A DNA stretch of 64,000 nucleotides from an uncultured Phascolarctobacterium sp. GTDB lineage: Bacteria; Bacillota; Negativicutes; Acidaminococcales; Acidaminococcaceae. The notes under the pieces were generated by a model. It saw nothing but the letters and a program-made list of their open reading frames with translations, did no database searches and was not told where the DNA came from. Positions within the stretch are counted from its first letter, which is position 1, and every line of letters begins with the position of its first letter. Positions 16,967 through 26,129 of this stretch are shown piece after piece. Location: NCBI GenBank assembly GCA_900547415.1, contig URGS01000003.1:42338-106337 (forward strand), read 5' to 3'. The translations under genes were made by a program, and so were the position numbers.

Positions 16967-17988
16967 AGATAGTCGTAGACGTTATGGGTACCGACTATGG
17001 TCCCAAGGAACTGGTTCTAGGTGCAGTTAACGCTGTGAAAGCATATGGCTGCGAGGTTGTTCTTGTCGGTGACGAAACAACTATTAAGGAACTGCTTGCA
17101 GAGTATAAGGCTGATAAAAACGAAAAGATTTCTATACGTCATGCCAGTCAGGTAATTGCTATGAATGAGCATCCTGCAAGAGCTGTAAGAAGCAAAAAGG
17201 ACGCATCTATTGTGGTTGCTTCCAGGATGCTTCATGATGGAGAATGCGACGCTTTAGTGTCCTCTGGAAGTACTGGTGCTGCAGTAGCATCTGCTTTGTT
17301 CGGAGTGGGTCGTATCAAGGGCGTTGAGCGTCCTGCAATTGCAACTCCCATCCCTAATCTCAAGGGAGCGACTGTTGTCCTGGACAGTGGCGCTAATGTG
17401 GATGCCAAGCCTGAAACGATGGCTGTAAGCGCAATTATGGGCGCTGTATATGCAGAAAAAATTCTTAAAATAGATTCACCTAAGGTAGGACTTTTGAACA
17501 TCGGTGAAGAAGAGACTAAAGGTAATGAGCAGGCATTGGCAGCCTACCCTCTGCTCATGAAAACCAGCTTTATTAATTTTATCGGCAATGTTGAGGGTCG
17601 CGATATTAATAAGGGCACAGTTGATGTTGTTGTCTGTGATGGTTTTGTAGGCAATGTTGTTTTAAAATTTGGCGAAGGTCTTGCCAGCGCTATTATGACA
17701 ATGATGAAGGACGCTATTATGAATGGCGGCTTCTTGGCTAAGCTAGGCGGTCTTTTGATTAAGCCGGCTTTGAAAAAAATGAAGAAGCGTGTTGATCCTG
17801 CTGAATACGGTGGGGCGCTGCTCTTAGGTATTAAGGCACCCTTTATTATTTGTCATGGCAGCTCCAAGGCAAAGGCGATTACTAACGCAATTCATGTGGC
17901 TATGGAATTTGCAGAACAGGATGTTGTGCAGATTATAACTGAAAGAGTTGCAGAATCTCAAAAAAGAAGTGAGGAAATAGAGCAATGA
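16963..17988 (+). CDS. plsX: Phosphate acyltransferase PlsX
   Basis: Converts acyl-ACP to acyl phosphate, the donor for glycerol-3-phosphate acylation, at the cytoplasmic membrane surface. 341 residues, starting MKIVVDVMGTDYGPKELVLG, with ALVSSGSTGAAVASALFGVGR and FVGNVVLKFGEG. Family length. Couples by ATGA overlaps to both fapR and fabH. Confidence 0.96.
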   Translation: MKIVVDVMGTDYGPKELVLGAVNAVKAYGCEVVLVGDETTIKELLAEYKADKNEKISIRHASQVIAMNEHPARAVRSKKDASIVVASRMLHDGECDALVSSGSTGAAVASALFGVGRIKGVERPAIATPIPNLKGATVVLDSGANVDAKPETMAVSAIMGAVYAEKILKIDSPKVGLLNIGEEETKGNEQALAAYPLLMKTSFINFIGNVEGRDINKGTVDVVVCDGFVGNVVLKFGEGLASAIMTMMKDAIMNGGFLAKLGGLLIKPALKKMKKRVDPAEYGGALLLGIKAPFIICHGSSKAKAITNAIHVAMEFAEQDVVQIITERVAESQKRSEEIEQ

Positions 17989-18974
17989 CAAGAGCGGTTG
18001 GCATCTTAGGTATGGGACATTATGTTCCTGAGAAAATTTTAACAAACTTTGATCTGGAGAAAATGGTAGAAACCAGTGACCAATGGATTACTGAGCGTAC
18101 TGGTATTAAGCAGCGTCACATTGCTGCTCCGGAAGAAGCAACCTCTGATTTGTGCTATAATGCAGCTATGATCGCTTTAAAGGATGCAGGCGTTGCTCCT
18201 GAAGAGCTGGACCTGGTTATTGTGGCTACTGCTTCCCCTGACCATGTATTTCCTTCTACTGCATGCTTAGTGCAGGATAGAATCGGCGCAAAAAATGCTG
18301 CTGCCTTTGATTTGGCAGCTGGCTGCAGCGGCTTTGTTTACAGCTTAGGCGTAGCAAGCCAAATGATTGCGACCGGACTTTATAAACATGCACTGATTAT
18401 TGGTGCAGAAACCCTTTCCCGTATTATGAACTGGACTGATCGTAACACCTGCGTACTTTTTGGTGACGGTGCTGGTGCAGCAGTTCTTGGTCCTGTTGAA
18501 GAAGGTTACGGCGTTCTGGGTATTGATATGGGTGCTGACGGTTCCGGCGGCAAATATCTGATTCAACCGGCTGGCGGCAGCCGTAACCCGGCTTCTCCTG
18601 AAACTGTAGAAGCTAACGATCACACCATTCATATGAATGGACCTGAAGTATTCAAATTTGCTATCCAAATCATGGGCAAAACTGCTAAACGTGCTCTGGC
18701 TAAAGCTAACATGAAAGCAGAGGATCTGGACATGCTGTTCCCTCATCAGGCAAACCTGCGCATTATTTCTTCCGCAGCTAAACGTCTGAAAATGCCTATG
18801 GAAAAGGTTTGGGTAAACGTTGATAAATACGCAAATACTTCTGCTGCATCTATTCCTATCGCTTTGTGCGAGGCTCAGGCAGCAGGTGCTTTGAAAAAAG
18901 GCGATAATATCCTTCTCGATGGTTTTGGCGCTGGTCTGACCTGGGCATCCATCGTTCTGAAGTGGAGCAAATAA
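17985..18974 (+). CDS. fabH: 3-oxoacyl-ACP synthase III
   Basis: Starts fatty acid chains by condensing acyl-CoA with malonyl-ACP. 329 residues. Catalytic triad: Cys near 114 (AAGCSGFVYSL), His near 254 (FPHQANLRI) and Asn near 284 (NTSAASIPIAL). The Trp/Arg CoA-binding segment (SDQWITERTGIKQRH) is present. It overlaps plsX by four bases. Codons become more strongly biased in the second half, as in the genes that follow. Confidence 0.97.
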   Translation: MTRAVGILGMGHYVPEKILTNFDLEKMVETSDQWITERTGIKQRHIAAPEEATSDLCYNAAMIALKDAGVAPEELDLVIVATASPDHVFPSTACLVQDRIGAKNAAAFDLAAGCSGFVYSLGVASQMIATGLYKHALIIGAETLSRIMNWTDRNTCVLFGDGAGAAVLGPVEEGYGVLGIDMGADGSGGKYLIQPAGGSRNPASPETVEANDHTIHMNGPEVFKFAIQIMGKTAKRALAKANMKAEDLDMLFPHQANLRIISSAAKRLKMPMEKVWVNVDKYANTSAASIPIALCEAQAAGALKKGDNILLDGFGAGLTWASIVLKWSK

Positions 18975-19014
18975 TCTTAATTTGTGAGTAGAGTTAGAAA
19001 GTGAGGTCTATCCG

Positions 19015-19956
19015 ATGAGCAAAGTTGCTTTTGTATTCCCGGGACAAGGTTCCCAGACTGTTGGTATGTGCAAGGCATTTTATGATGAATATGCTGTAGC
19101 TAGACGTGTATTTGAAGAAGCTGACGAAGCTTTAGGATTTTCAATTACCAAAATGTGCTTTGAAGGTCCTGAGTCCGATCTGCGCCTGACCTACAACACT
19201 CAACCGGCAATTCTGACTGCAAGCACCGCTTGTGCAGCTGTACTGAAAGAAAAAGGCATTGCCTGCGATGTAGCAGCTGGTCACAGCCTGGGTGAATATT
19301 CCGCTCTGGTAAACACTGGTGCTCTGGCATTTGCTGACGCAGTACGCATTGTTCGTAAACGTGGTCAGTTCATGCAGGAGGCTGTTCCTGTGGGCGAAGG
19401 CAGCATGGCTGCTGTATTAGGCCTGGAAAGTGATAAAATCGTAGAAATCTGCCAAGCTGTAGAGGCTGAAGGCGGCGAAGCTGTTCAAGCTGTAAACTTT
19501 AACTGCCCTGGCCAAGTTGTAATTGCAGGTGCTGTTAATGCTGTAAACAAAGCTGTAGAAGCTCTGAAAGCTGCTGGTGCAAAACGTGCTGTTCTGCTGC
19601 CTGTATCCGCACCTTTCCACAGCTCTCTCATGCAGCCTGCTTCTGAGCGTCTGGCTGAGGTCCTTGCACCTATTGAAATTAAAGATATCACCATTCCTGT
19701 AGTTGCTAACGTAACTGCTAAGGAAGTTACCAGTGGTGCTGAAATTAAAGAGCTGCTGGTAAAACAAGCTGCAATGCCTGTACTTTGGGAAACCTCCGTA
19801 CGCAACATGGTAGCTGACGGCGTAGACACCTTTGTAGAGGTTGGTCCTGGCAAGGTACTGACCGGCTTCACCAAGAAGATTGCTAAAGGTCTGCCTGCAC
19901 TGAATATTGAAGATCCCGCCAGCCTTGAAAAAGTTCTGGCTCACTTTGAAAAATAA
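19015..19956 (+). CDS. fabD: Malonyl CoA-acyl carrier protein transacylase
   Basis: Loads malonyl groups onto ACP. 313 residues: FPGQGSQTVGMC at the start, nucleophile Ser near 91 in GHSLGEYSAL, and the catalytic His in the APFHSSLM segment. Located 40 bases after fabH and 19 before fabG. Confidence 0.97.
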   Translation: MSKVAFVFPGQGSQTVGMCKAFYDEYAVARRVFEEADEALGFSITKMCFEGPESDLRLTYNTQPAILTASTACAAVLKEKGIACDVAAGHSLGEYSALVNTGALAFADAVRIVRKRGQFMQEAVPVGEGSMAAVLGLESDKIVEICQAVEAEGGEAVQAVNFNCPGQVVIAGAVNAVNKAVEALKAAGAKRAVLLPVSAPFHSSLMQPASERLAEVLAPIEIKDITIPVVANVTAKEVTSGAEIKELLVKQAAMPVLWETSVRNMVADGVDTFVEVGPGKVLTGFTKKIAKGLPALNIEDPASLEKVLAHFEK

Positions 19957-19975
19957 TTTTTAGGAGAGAATTAAG

Positions 19976-20719
19976 ATGAAACTTGAAGGTAAAAAAGCTC
20001 TTGTAACTGGCGCTTCCCGCGGTATCGGCCGTGCTATTGCTCTGGCTCTGGCTGCTGAAGGTGCTGACGTAGTAGTTAACTATGCTGGCAGCGAAGCTGC
20101 TGCAAAAGAGGTAGCTGCTGAAATCGAAGCAATGGGTCGCAAGGCTCTTGTAATTCAGGCGGATATTTCCTCCACTGATGCTGCAACCGCTATGGTAGAC
20201 CAAGCTGTTAAGGAGTTTGGCCGTATCGACATCCTCGTAAACAACGCAGGCATCACCCGTGATGGTCTGCTGATGCGCATGAAAGAAGAGGATTGGGATG
20301 CAGTTCTTACTACTAATCTGAAGGGTGTTTTCAACTGCACTAAAGCAGCTGTTAAATACATGATGAAACAAAAAGCAGGCCGCATTGTTAACATCAGCTC
20401 CGTTGTAGGCGTTATGGGCAATGCAGGTCAAGCCAACTACTCTGCTGCTAAAGCTGGCGTAATTGGCTTCACTAAAGCTGTTGCTAAAGAAGTGGCTGCT
20501 CGCGGCATTACTGTTAACGCAATCGCTCCTGGTTTCATCAAAACTGATATGACCAGCGTTCTTTCTGAGAAAGTTGTAGAGGGTATGCTTAGCTCCATTC
20601 CTCTGAACAAGCTGGGTGAAACTGAAGACATTGCCAAGGCTGTCTTGTTCCTTGCAAGCGATGACGCAAATTATATTACCGGTCAGACTTTACATGTTGA
20701 CGGTGGTATGGTAATGTAA
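19976..20719 (+). CDS. fabG: 3-oxoacyl-ACP reductase
   Basis: NADPH-dependent first reduction of the elongation cycle. 247-residue short-chain dehydrogenase with the [12 protein letters not shown] nucleotide site, [14 protein letters not shown], catalytic Ser (NISSVVG) and YSAAKAG (Tyr/Lys), and the C-terminal [15 protein letters not shown]. Context inside the fab operon supports FabG over other SDRs. Confidence 0.97.
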   Translation: MKLEGKKALVTGASRGIGRAIALALAAEGADVVVNYAGSEAAAKEVAAEIEAMGRKALVIQADISSTDAATAMVDQAVKEFGRIDILVNNAGITRDGLLMRMKEEDWDAVLTTNLKGVFNCTKAAVKYMMKQKAGRIVNISSVVGVMGNAGQANYSAAKAGVIGFTKAVAKEVAARGITVNAIAPGFIKTDMTSVLSEKVVEGMLSSIPLNKLGETEDIAKAVLFLASDDANYITGQTLHVDGGMVM

Positions 20720-20762
20720 TAGGGCAACCTGCAAATTTATCATTGGAAGGAGGTGAATCGTA

Positions 20763-20993
20763 ATGAGCACTTTCGACAAAGTAAGAGATATCACTGTTGA
20801 ACAACTGAGCGTTGACGCTGACGAAGTAAAGATGGAATCCGCTTTCATCGATGACCTCGGCGCTGACTCCCTGGATATCGTTGAACTGATCATGGCTTTC
20901 GAAGAGGAATTCGGCGTAGAAATTCCCGACGAAAAAGCTGAAAAAATCCGCACTGTTGCTGACGCAGTTAAATTGCTGGATGAAGAGAAATAA
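20763..20993 (+). CDS. acpP: Acyl carrier protein
   Basis: 76-residue acidic carrier of growing acyl chains. The phosphopantetheine attachment serine is S36 in [20 protein letters not shown], a very strong ribosome site, precedes the ATG, fitting its need for high expression. A stable UUCG-loop hairpin follows the stop. Confidence 0.97.
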   Translation: MSTFDKVRDITVEQLSVDADEVKMESAFIDDLGADSLDIVELIMAFEEEFGVEIPDEKAEKIRTVADAVKLLDEEK

Positions 20994-21002
20994 TGCTTTA
21001 CA

Positions 21003-21045
21003 AAGCTTTTGACGGGGGAGCCTTCGGGCTCCCGCCGAAAAGCTT
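21003..21045 (+). other. UUCG-capped hairpin between acpP and fabK
   Basis: AAGCTTTT..GGGGGAGCC-TTCG-GGCTCCCGCC..AAAAGCTT: a long two-part stem with a UUCG tetraloop and no T-run after it. Rather than a terminator it looks like a processing or 3'-protecting element that would let acpP mRNA outlast the rest of the message. Confidence 0.7.
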
Positions 21046-21072
21046 ATGAAGTCCTGAAATGGGGGATATTTG

Positions 21073-22023
21073 TTGAAACTACCAGTGCTGAAAATCGGCA
21101 AGCTTGTTGCGCAAGTACCGATTATACAAGGAGGCATGGCTATTAGGCTGTCTACTGCCCGTTTGGCAGCAGCCGTAGCAAATGAAGGCGGCATTGGCTT
21201 AATTGCTGCATCTGGTATGAGCTTTGATGAGCTGCGTACTGAGATTCGTTTGGCAAGAGAGCTGACTGGCGGCAAGGGCATTATTGGTATTAATGCTATG
21301 TTTGCTGCAAGAGAATTTCTTGGCCTCATTACAACTGCCGCACAAGAGAAGATAGATTTAATCGTAGCCGGCGCCGGTTTTTCAAGAGATATTTTCGCCG
21401 TCGGACGTGAGTATGGCGTTGAGGTTGTACCCATCGTTTCTTCCGTAAAACTGGCTAAGATTTCTGAAAAGCTGGGAGCTTCCGCAATTATTGTTGAAGG
21501 TACCGAGGCCGGCGGCCATTTAGGTACTCAACGCTCTATTAAAGAAATTCTGCCGGAAATTAAAGCGGCTGTAAATATACCTGTAATTGCTGCTGGCGGT
21601 GCTGTTGATGGCAAAGACGTAGCAGAGCTTATAAACCTTGGTGCAGACGGCGTGCAGATGGGCAGTCGTTTTGCAGCTAGTGAAGAATCCAATGGTGCTC
21701 CTGCACTAAAGGAATTCTACCTGAAAATGAAAAAAGAGGACGTTGTACAAATTGATAGTCCTGTAGGCTATAAGGGTCGTGCAATCCGCAATCCCTTTGC
21801 ACAGCTGTCCTTGGAAAATAGAGCTCCTAAACCGACTGTTTGTGATGCATGCTTAAAGCACTGCACCCATAGCTTCTGTATTATTCGCGCTCTTACAAGA
21901 GCACAACAGGGTGATGTAGAAAATGGTCTGGTATTTACCGGAGCAAATATGTGGAAAATTAAAGAAATCCTTCCTGTTAAGGAAATCTTTAGACGTATAA
22001 AAGAAGACGTAGAAAAAATTTAA
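21073..22023 (+). CDS. fabK: Enoyl-ACP reductase II (FMN-dependent)
   Basis: Performs the last reduction of the elongation cycle with FMN and NAD(P)H, replacing FabI. About 316 residues of the nitronate-monooxygenase/FabK TIM-barrel fold: IIQGGMAIRLSTARLAAAVANEGG, IVEGTEAGGHLG and VQMGSRFAAS. Its place between acpP and fabF supports FabK over nitronate monooxygenase. The start is TTG; 21073 is spaced better from GGGGG than the adjacent TTG at 21070. A CDACLKHCTHSFC cysteine cluster near the C-terminus is of unclear role. Confidence 0.9.
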   Translation: MKLPVLKIGKLVAQVPIIQGGMAIRLSTARLAAAVANEGGIGLIAASGMSFDELRTEIRLARELTGGKGIIGINAMFAAREFLGLITTAAQEKIDLIVAGAGFSRDIFAVGREYGVEVVPIVSSVKLAKISEKLGASAIIVEGTEAGGHLGTQRSIKEILPEIKAAVNIPVIAAGGAVDGKDVAELINLGADGVQMGSRFAASEESNGAPALKEFYLKMKKEDVVQIDSPVGYKGRAIRNPFAQLSLENRAPKPTVCDACLKHCTHSFCIIRALTRAQQGDVENGLVFTGANMWKIKEILPVKEIFRRIKEDVEKI

Positions 22024-22039
22024 TTCGAGGTGAGTAATT

Positions 22040-23296
22040 TTGACTAAACGTAGAGTAGTTATTACTGGTGTTGGCCCTATTACCCCTGTTGGTATTGGCA
22101 AGGACACCTTCTGGAACAATCTTATCGCTGGCAAATCCGGCATTGGCCCCATTACCCAATTTGACACTGAAGGCTTTACTGTAAAAATTGCTGGTGAAGT
22201 AAACGATTTTGATTACACTGCTTTCATTGACAAAAAAGAAGGCAAGCGTATGGACCGTGTTACCCACTTTGCTGTAGCTGCTGCTAAGCTGGCTATGGAA
22301 GACGCAAAGCTTGACATGGAAAAAGAGGATCCCTATCGTTGCGGCGTATGCGTAGGCAGCGGTATCGGCGGCATCCAAACTTTCTTTGAACAATCTCTGA
22401 AAATGGGTGAAAAAGGCCCCTCCAAGGTTAGCCCCTTCTTCATTCCTATGGACATTCCTAACATGTCCGCTGGCCAAATTGCTATTGCATGTGGCCTGAA
22501 AGGTCCTAACACTTGTATCGTAACTGCATGCGCAAGTGGTACTAACTGCCTGGGCGATGCACTGCGCTCCATCCAATATGGTGATGCAGATGTAATGCTG
22601 GCTGGCGGTGCAGAAGCAGCAGTTTCTCCTATCGCTATTGCAGGCTTCGCTAACATGAAAGCGCTGTCCACCAATAATGAAAACCCCGAGCAGGCTTCCT
22701 GCCCCTTTGATAAAAAGCGTGATGGCTTCGTATTAGGTGAAGGCGCTGGCGTTCTGGTTCTGGAAGAGCTGGAGCATGCTAAAGCACGTGGTGCTCACAT
22801 CTATGCTGAGCTTGCTGGTTTCGCAATGAACTGCGATGCTTACCACATTACTGCTCCTGATCCGAGCGGTATTCCTTCCGCACTGTGCCTGGAAGCAGCT
22901 ATTAAAGATGCTGGCCTGCAACCGGAAGACATCGATTACATCAACGCGCATGGTACCTCCACTCATCGTAATGACTTGGGTGAAACCATTGCTTTCAAGA
23001 AAGTATTCGGCGAACATGCTTACAAGCTGATGATCAGCTCCAACAAATCCATGATCGGTCACCTGCTGGGTGCTGCTGGTGCTGTTGAAGCAATTGCAAC
23101 TGTAATGACCATCGAAAACAGCATTGTTCCTCCGACCATCAACTATGCAGATAAAGATCTGGAAGACGAAACTCCGCTGGATCTGGATTATGTTCCCAAT
23201 GTTGCACGTCATGCAGAGGTTAACGCTGCACTGAGCGACAATTTGGGCTTTGGCGGTCACAACGCTGCCATCGTGTTCAAAAAATACGTTGACTAA
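22040..23296 (+). CDS. fabF: 3-oxoacyl-ACP synthase II
   Basis: Chain-elongating condensing enzyme. 418 residues with catalytic Cys near 164 (TACASGTN) and the two His in NAHGTSTHRND and SNKSMIGHLLGAAG. Starts at TTG with GAGGTG seven bases upstream. Family length, complete. Confidence 0.97.
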   Translation: MTKRRVVITGVGPITPVGIGKDTFWNNLIAGKSGIGPITQFDTEGFTVKIAGEVNDFDYTAFIDKKEGKRMDRVTHFAVAAAKLAMEDAKLDMEKEDPYRCGVCVGSGIGGIQTFFEQSLKMGEKGPSKVSPFFIPMDIPNMSAGQIAIACGLKGPNTCIVTACASGTNCLGDALRSIQYGDADVMLAGGAEAAVSPIAIAGFANMKALSTNNENPEQASCPFDKKRDGFVLGEGAGVLVLEELEHAKARGAHIYAELAGFAMNCDAYHITAPDPSGIPSALCLEAAIKDAGLQPEDIDYINAHGTSTHRNDLGETIAFKKVFGEHAYKLMISSNKSMIGHLLGAAGAVEAIATVMTIENSIVPPTINYADKDLEDETPLDLDYVPNVARHAEVNAALSDNLGFGGHNAAIVFKKYVD

Positions 23297-23310
23297 AGTA
23301 GGATAAGGAT

Positions 23311-24027
23311 ATGCAAAAGGATCGTATACAGCAGCTGAAAAGCTTTTGCCAGGAGCTGGGTATAATCATGAATGATTTGGAGCTGTTAGATATGGCGCTG
23401 ACTCATACATCCTATGCTCATGAGGCAAAGCAGACTCCTAAACCGCAACATAACGAACGTATTGAATTTTTAGGCGATTCTGTGCTGAGCGTTATTGTCA
23501 GCACTTATATGTACAACAACTTCGCTGAGCTTGATGAGGGCCAGCTGACAAAGCTGCGTGCTCATCTGGTTTGCGAAGCTTCCCTCTATGAATATTCCAA
23601 GAAAATTCATTTAGGAGAGAACCTACGCTTGGGCAGAGGCGAGGAACAGAGCGGAGGACGTGAGCGTCCTTCCATCTTAGCTGACGCCTTTGAATCCGTT
23701 CTTGGTGCTATTTATTTGGATCAGGGTATGGATGTTGCTAGGGAATATCTCTTGGGACTGATGCGTGAGGAGATTGACTATATCTGCACTCACGGTATTT
23801 ATAATGACTATAAAACAAGATTGCAGGAGTATCTTCAGCGTGACGGTGAAGTATCAATCAGCTACAAGCTTGTTGACAGCAGCGGACCAGAGCACAATAA
23901 GGTGTTCACCTCTGAGGTAATGCTTGATAAAAAGGTTATTGGTATTGGCAGCGGACGCAGCAAAAAGGACGCAGAGCAGCACGCAGCTAAAAAAGCTTTA
24001 GAAGGCTTGAATCTGCCTACAAAATAA
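23311..24027 (+). CDS. rnc: Ribonuclease III
   Basis: Double-strand-specific endoribonuclease for rRNA and mRNA processing. 238 residues: signature NERIEFLGDSVLSVIVS near residue 45, the second acidic site DAFESVLGAIYLDQG, and a C-terminal dsRNA-binding domain (about 160-235). Last gene of the fab operon, 14 bases after fabF, a widespread Firmicute arrangement. Ends at a terminator. Confidence 0.97.
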   Translation: MQKDRIQQLKSFCQELGIIMNDLELLDMALTHTSYAHEAKQTPKPQHNERIEFLGDSVLSVIVSTYMYNNFAELDEGQLTKLRAHLVCEASLYEYSKKIHLGENLRLGRGEEQSGGRERPSILADAFESVLGAIYLDQGMDVAREYLLGLMREEIDYICTHGIYNDYKTRLQEYLQRDGEVSISYKLVDSSGPEHNKVFTSEVMLDKKVIGIGSGRSKKDAEQHAAKKALEGLNLPTK

Positions 24028-24041
24028 AATATGAATTCTAG

Positions 24042-24078
24042 ATACCACATTGGATATAATCCAGTGTGGTATTTTTAT
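24042..24078 (+). terminator. Terminator of the fapR-fab-rnc operon
   Basis: ATACCACATTGGAT / ATCCAGTGTGGTAT with a tight loop and a TTTTT tail. Confidence 0.9.
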
Positions 24079-24116
24079 TGCTAGTATTATTTTTGTGCTG
24101 CTATACACGAGATATA

Positions 24117-24145
24117 TTTACAAATGTCCTCTATAATGATAAAAT
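24117..24145 (+). promoter_or_regulatory. Candidate promoter of the cyclase-family gene
   Basis: TTTACA-N17-TAAAAT, 64 bases before the ATG. A second -10-like TATAAT lies at 24132 but lacks a partner box. Confidence 0.5.
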
Positions 24146-24209
24146 AATTTACATCGAGATGCTTTAATGCTAGATAGTTAGAAAATTGTAAAAATAAGAG
24201 GTGAATAGT

Positions 24210-24977
24210 ATGAGCTATAAGCTGTGGAATGTTTTAAAGGAGCTGGAGTCTCCTGAGTATGAATGGGTTGATCTTTCTCATTCTTTGAATAATGATAGTC
24301 CTTATTGGGGCGGTGTGCCTGAAGGCCAGGTGGAATTGGGCAAGACCTGCTATGATTGGGGTACACCTATGCTGGAGTGTATGATTCATACATTTAAATT
24401 TCCTGGTCAATTTGGTACCCATATTGACTTTCCTGGACACTTTATTAAGGGTGCTCCTTTGGCGGAGTCCTTTGGTGTAAAAAATATGCTGTATCCTTTG
24501 TGCGTAATAGACGTTACAGCCAAGGTTGCAGAAAACCCACTTTATGCAGTTACTGTGGAGGATATCAAGGAATATGAGGCAGCATATGGCGATATTCCTG
24601 ATGGTGCATTTGTTGCCCTGCACACTGGCTGGGCAAAGCATTGGCCAGATATGGATGCTATAAGCGGTATTGCAGAGGATGGCAGCGAAAATTTTCCAGG
24701 TTGGTCTTTGGAAGCATTAAAGTATATTTATGAGGAACGCAATGCAGCAGCTAATGGTCACGAAACCTTGGATACGGATGCTTCTGCTCTTGCTGCTGCC
24801 GCCGGTGATTTGGCGTGCGAGCGTTATGTTTTAGCTAAGGGTAAGCTGCAGGTTGAAGTAATGAATAATTTGGACAAGGTTGCTCCTGCTGGTGCAATTT
24901 TGTTTGTTGGCTGGCCTAAAATTGAAGGTGCAAACGGCATGCCTGTACGAGCTCTTGCGATTACTCCTAAGAAATAA
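24210..24977 (+). CDS. Cyclase family protein (kynurenine formamidase-like hydrolase)
   Basis: 255 residues of the metal-dependent cyclase/formamidase fold. The metal motif appears as QFGTHIDFPGHF; in the classic H-x-G-T-H-x-D-x-P-x-H pattern the first His is a Gln here, so one ligand differs. Other family features are VDLSHSLNNDSPYW and FVALHTGWAKHW. Members hydrolyse N-formylkynurenine, isatin or similar amides and lactones. No tryptophan-degradation gene is nearby, so the substrate is unknown. ATG 24210 fits AGAGGTG better than the in-frame GTG at 24201, which is part of it. Confidence 0.8.
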   Translation: MSYKLWNVLKELESPEYEWVDLSHSLNNDSPYWGGVPEGQVELGKTCYDWGTPMLECMIHTFKFPGQFGTHIDFPGHFIKGAPLAESFGVKNMLYPLCVIDVTAKVAENPLYAVTVEDIKEYEAAYGDIPDGAFVALHTGWAKHWPDMDAISGIAEDGSENFPGWSLEALKYIYEERNAAANGHETLDTDASALAAAAGDLACERYVLAKGKLQVEVMNNLDKVAPAGAILFVGWPKIEGANGMPVRALAITPKK

Positions 24978-25008
24978 CGTTCGGATTAATAGTAGAATGA
25001 CAAAAAAT

Positions 25009-25061
25009 AAGCGTGTAAGTCGAATCTTTATTCAAGATAAGACTGCACGCTTGTATTTTTT
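25009..25061 (+). terminator. Terminator after the cyclase-family gene
   Basis: Long interrupted stem, AAGCGTGtaAGTC pairing with GACTgCACGCTT, followed by GTATTTTTT. Confidence 0.75.
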
Positions 25062-25062
25062 G

Positions 25063-25071
25063 TGGTATAAT
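25063..25071 (+). promoter_or_regulatory. Candidate extended -10 promoter of the MBL-fold gene
   Basis: TGG-TATAAT directly after the terminator tail, 55 bases before the GTG start. No clear -35 box. Confidence 0.45.
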
Positions 25072-25125
25072 TGTCACATGGGCAGGAGTTTTGTGGCTTC
25101 TGAATTTTGAAGGGAGTGGGATTTT

Positions 25126-26064
25126 GTGCGAAAGGTGAAGTTGGTTTTACAGATATTGGCGGCCTTTATTATTGCTCAGTTAGCTTTTTGGGGGCTTTAT
25201 GAGCCTAATAGTGATGCTGTAAAAGCTATTCTAGATAAGCCTTCAGCCGTATCTGCAGAGCAAAGCAATGTGCCTCCCAGTGGCAGCTTAAAAATTACAG
25301 TTCTTGATGTAGAGCATGGTGATGCTATTTTATTGCAGGACGATAAACGTAATATTATGGTGGATGTAGGCGATAGCAAGAACAGGCAGCTATTGGAGCA
25401 GAAACTGTCTAAATATGGTGTAAATCGTATAAAATCAGTTATTGTAAGTCATCATCATAAGGATCATATGGGTAATATTTTCACTGTAGCTGGTAGATAC
25501 GGTGTCAGCAATATTTATGATAATGGTAACGTCAATAATGGTAATAAAAACTCCATTAAGCTGCATAATATCCTTAGTAAGGGAGAGTACAATAACCGTG
25601 TTCTAAAATCAGGCGATGTAGTACAGATTGACAAGGGCTATTATTTTGAGGTTCTTTCTCCTGGCGAATTTTTGCAGGCTGATAAGCGTATAAAAAATGA
25701 TCAGAATAATAATAGTGTGGTACTCAAACTTCACTATGGTGATTTTACCATGTTGCTTACAGGTGATATTGAGGCTCCTACTGAGGCCTTGTTATACAAG
25801 AAATATGGGAGCAGCCTGAAGTCAGATGTACTAAAGGTTGGTCATCATGGCAGCAAGACATCATCCTATTATAAATTTATTGAGCAGGTTAAGCCTCAAT
25901 ATGCGTTGATTAGCTGTGGTGATTTTGTTAAGTATCATCATCCTAATAAAAATGTAGTTGGCAGCTTGGAACATTTAGGTGCCAAGGTCTATACTACAGA
26001 GAAAAATGGTGACCTGAGCATTGTTACAGATGGAAAAGGCTTTACCTTTACAAACGAAAAATAA
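25126..26064 (+). CDS. ComEC/Rec2-like metallo-beta-lactamase fold protein, membrane anchored
   Basis: 312 residues. The first ~22 (LVLQILAAFIIAQLAFWGLY) form a membrane anchor or signal, so the catalytic part is outside the membrane. The rest matches the C-terminal hydrolase domain of ComEC: VLDVEHGDAILLQ, the metal site SHHHKDHMGN, LLTGDIEAPTE and KVGHHGSKTSS. In competent bacteria this domain is thought to degrade the non-transported DNA strand; stand-alone copies exist and their role is less certain. GTG start with AGGGAGTGGG upstream. Single-gene unit. Confidence 0.85.
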   Translation: MRKVKLVLQILAAFIIAQLAFWGLYEPNSDAVKAILDKPSAVSAEQSNVPPSGSLKITVLDVEHGDAILLQDDKRNIMVDVGDSKNRQLLEQKLSKYGVNRIKSVIVSHHHKDHMGNIFTVAGRYGVSNIYDNGNVNNGNKNSIKLHNILSKGEYNNRVLKSGDVVQIDKGYYFEVLSPGEFLQADKRIKNDQNNNSVVLKLHYGDFTMLLTGDIEAPTEALLYKKYGSSLKSDVLKVGHHGSKTSSYYKFIEQVKPQYALISCGDFVKYHHPNKNVVGSLEHLGAKVYTTEKNGDLSIVTDGKGFTFTNEK

Positions 26065-26069
26065 AAATA

Positions 26070-26108
26070 AATGGTATGCGTATTTGCTTTGTACGCATAC
26101 CATTTTTG
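26070..26108. terminator. Bidirectional terminator
   Basis: AATGGTATGCGTA / TACGCATACCATT with a 9-nt loop and TTTTT; the A-rich left flank suits use by the convergent methyltransferase gene as well. Confidence 0.85.
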
Positions 26109-26129
26109 TTTTAAGAAGTCACTAAATTT

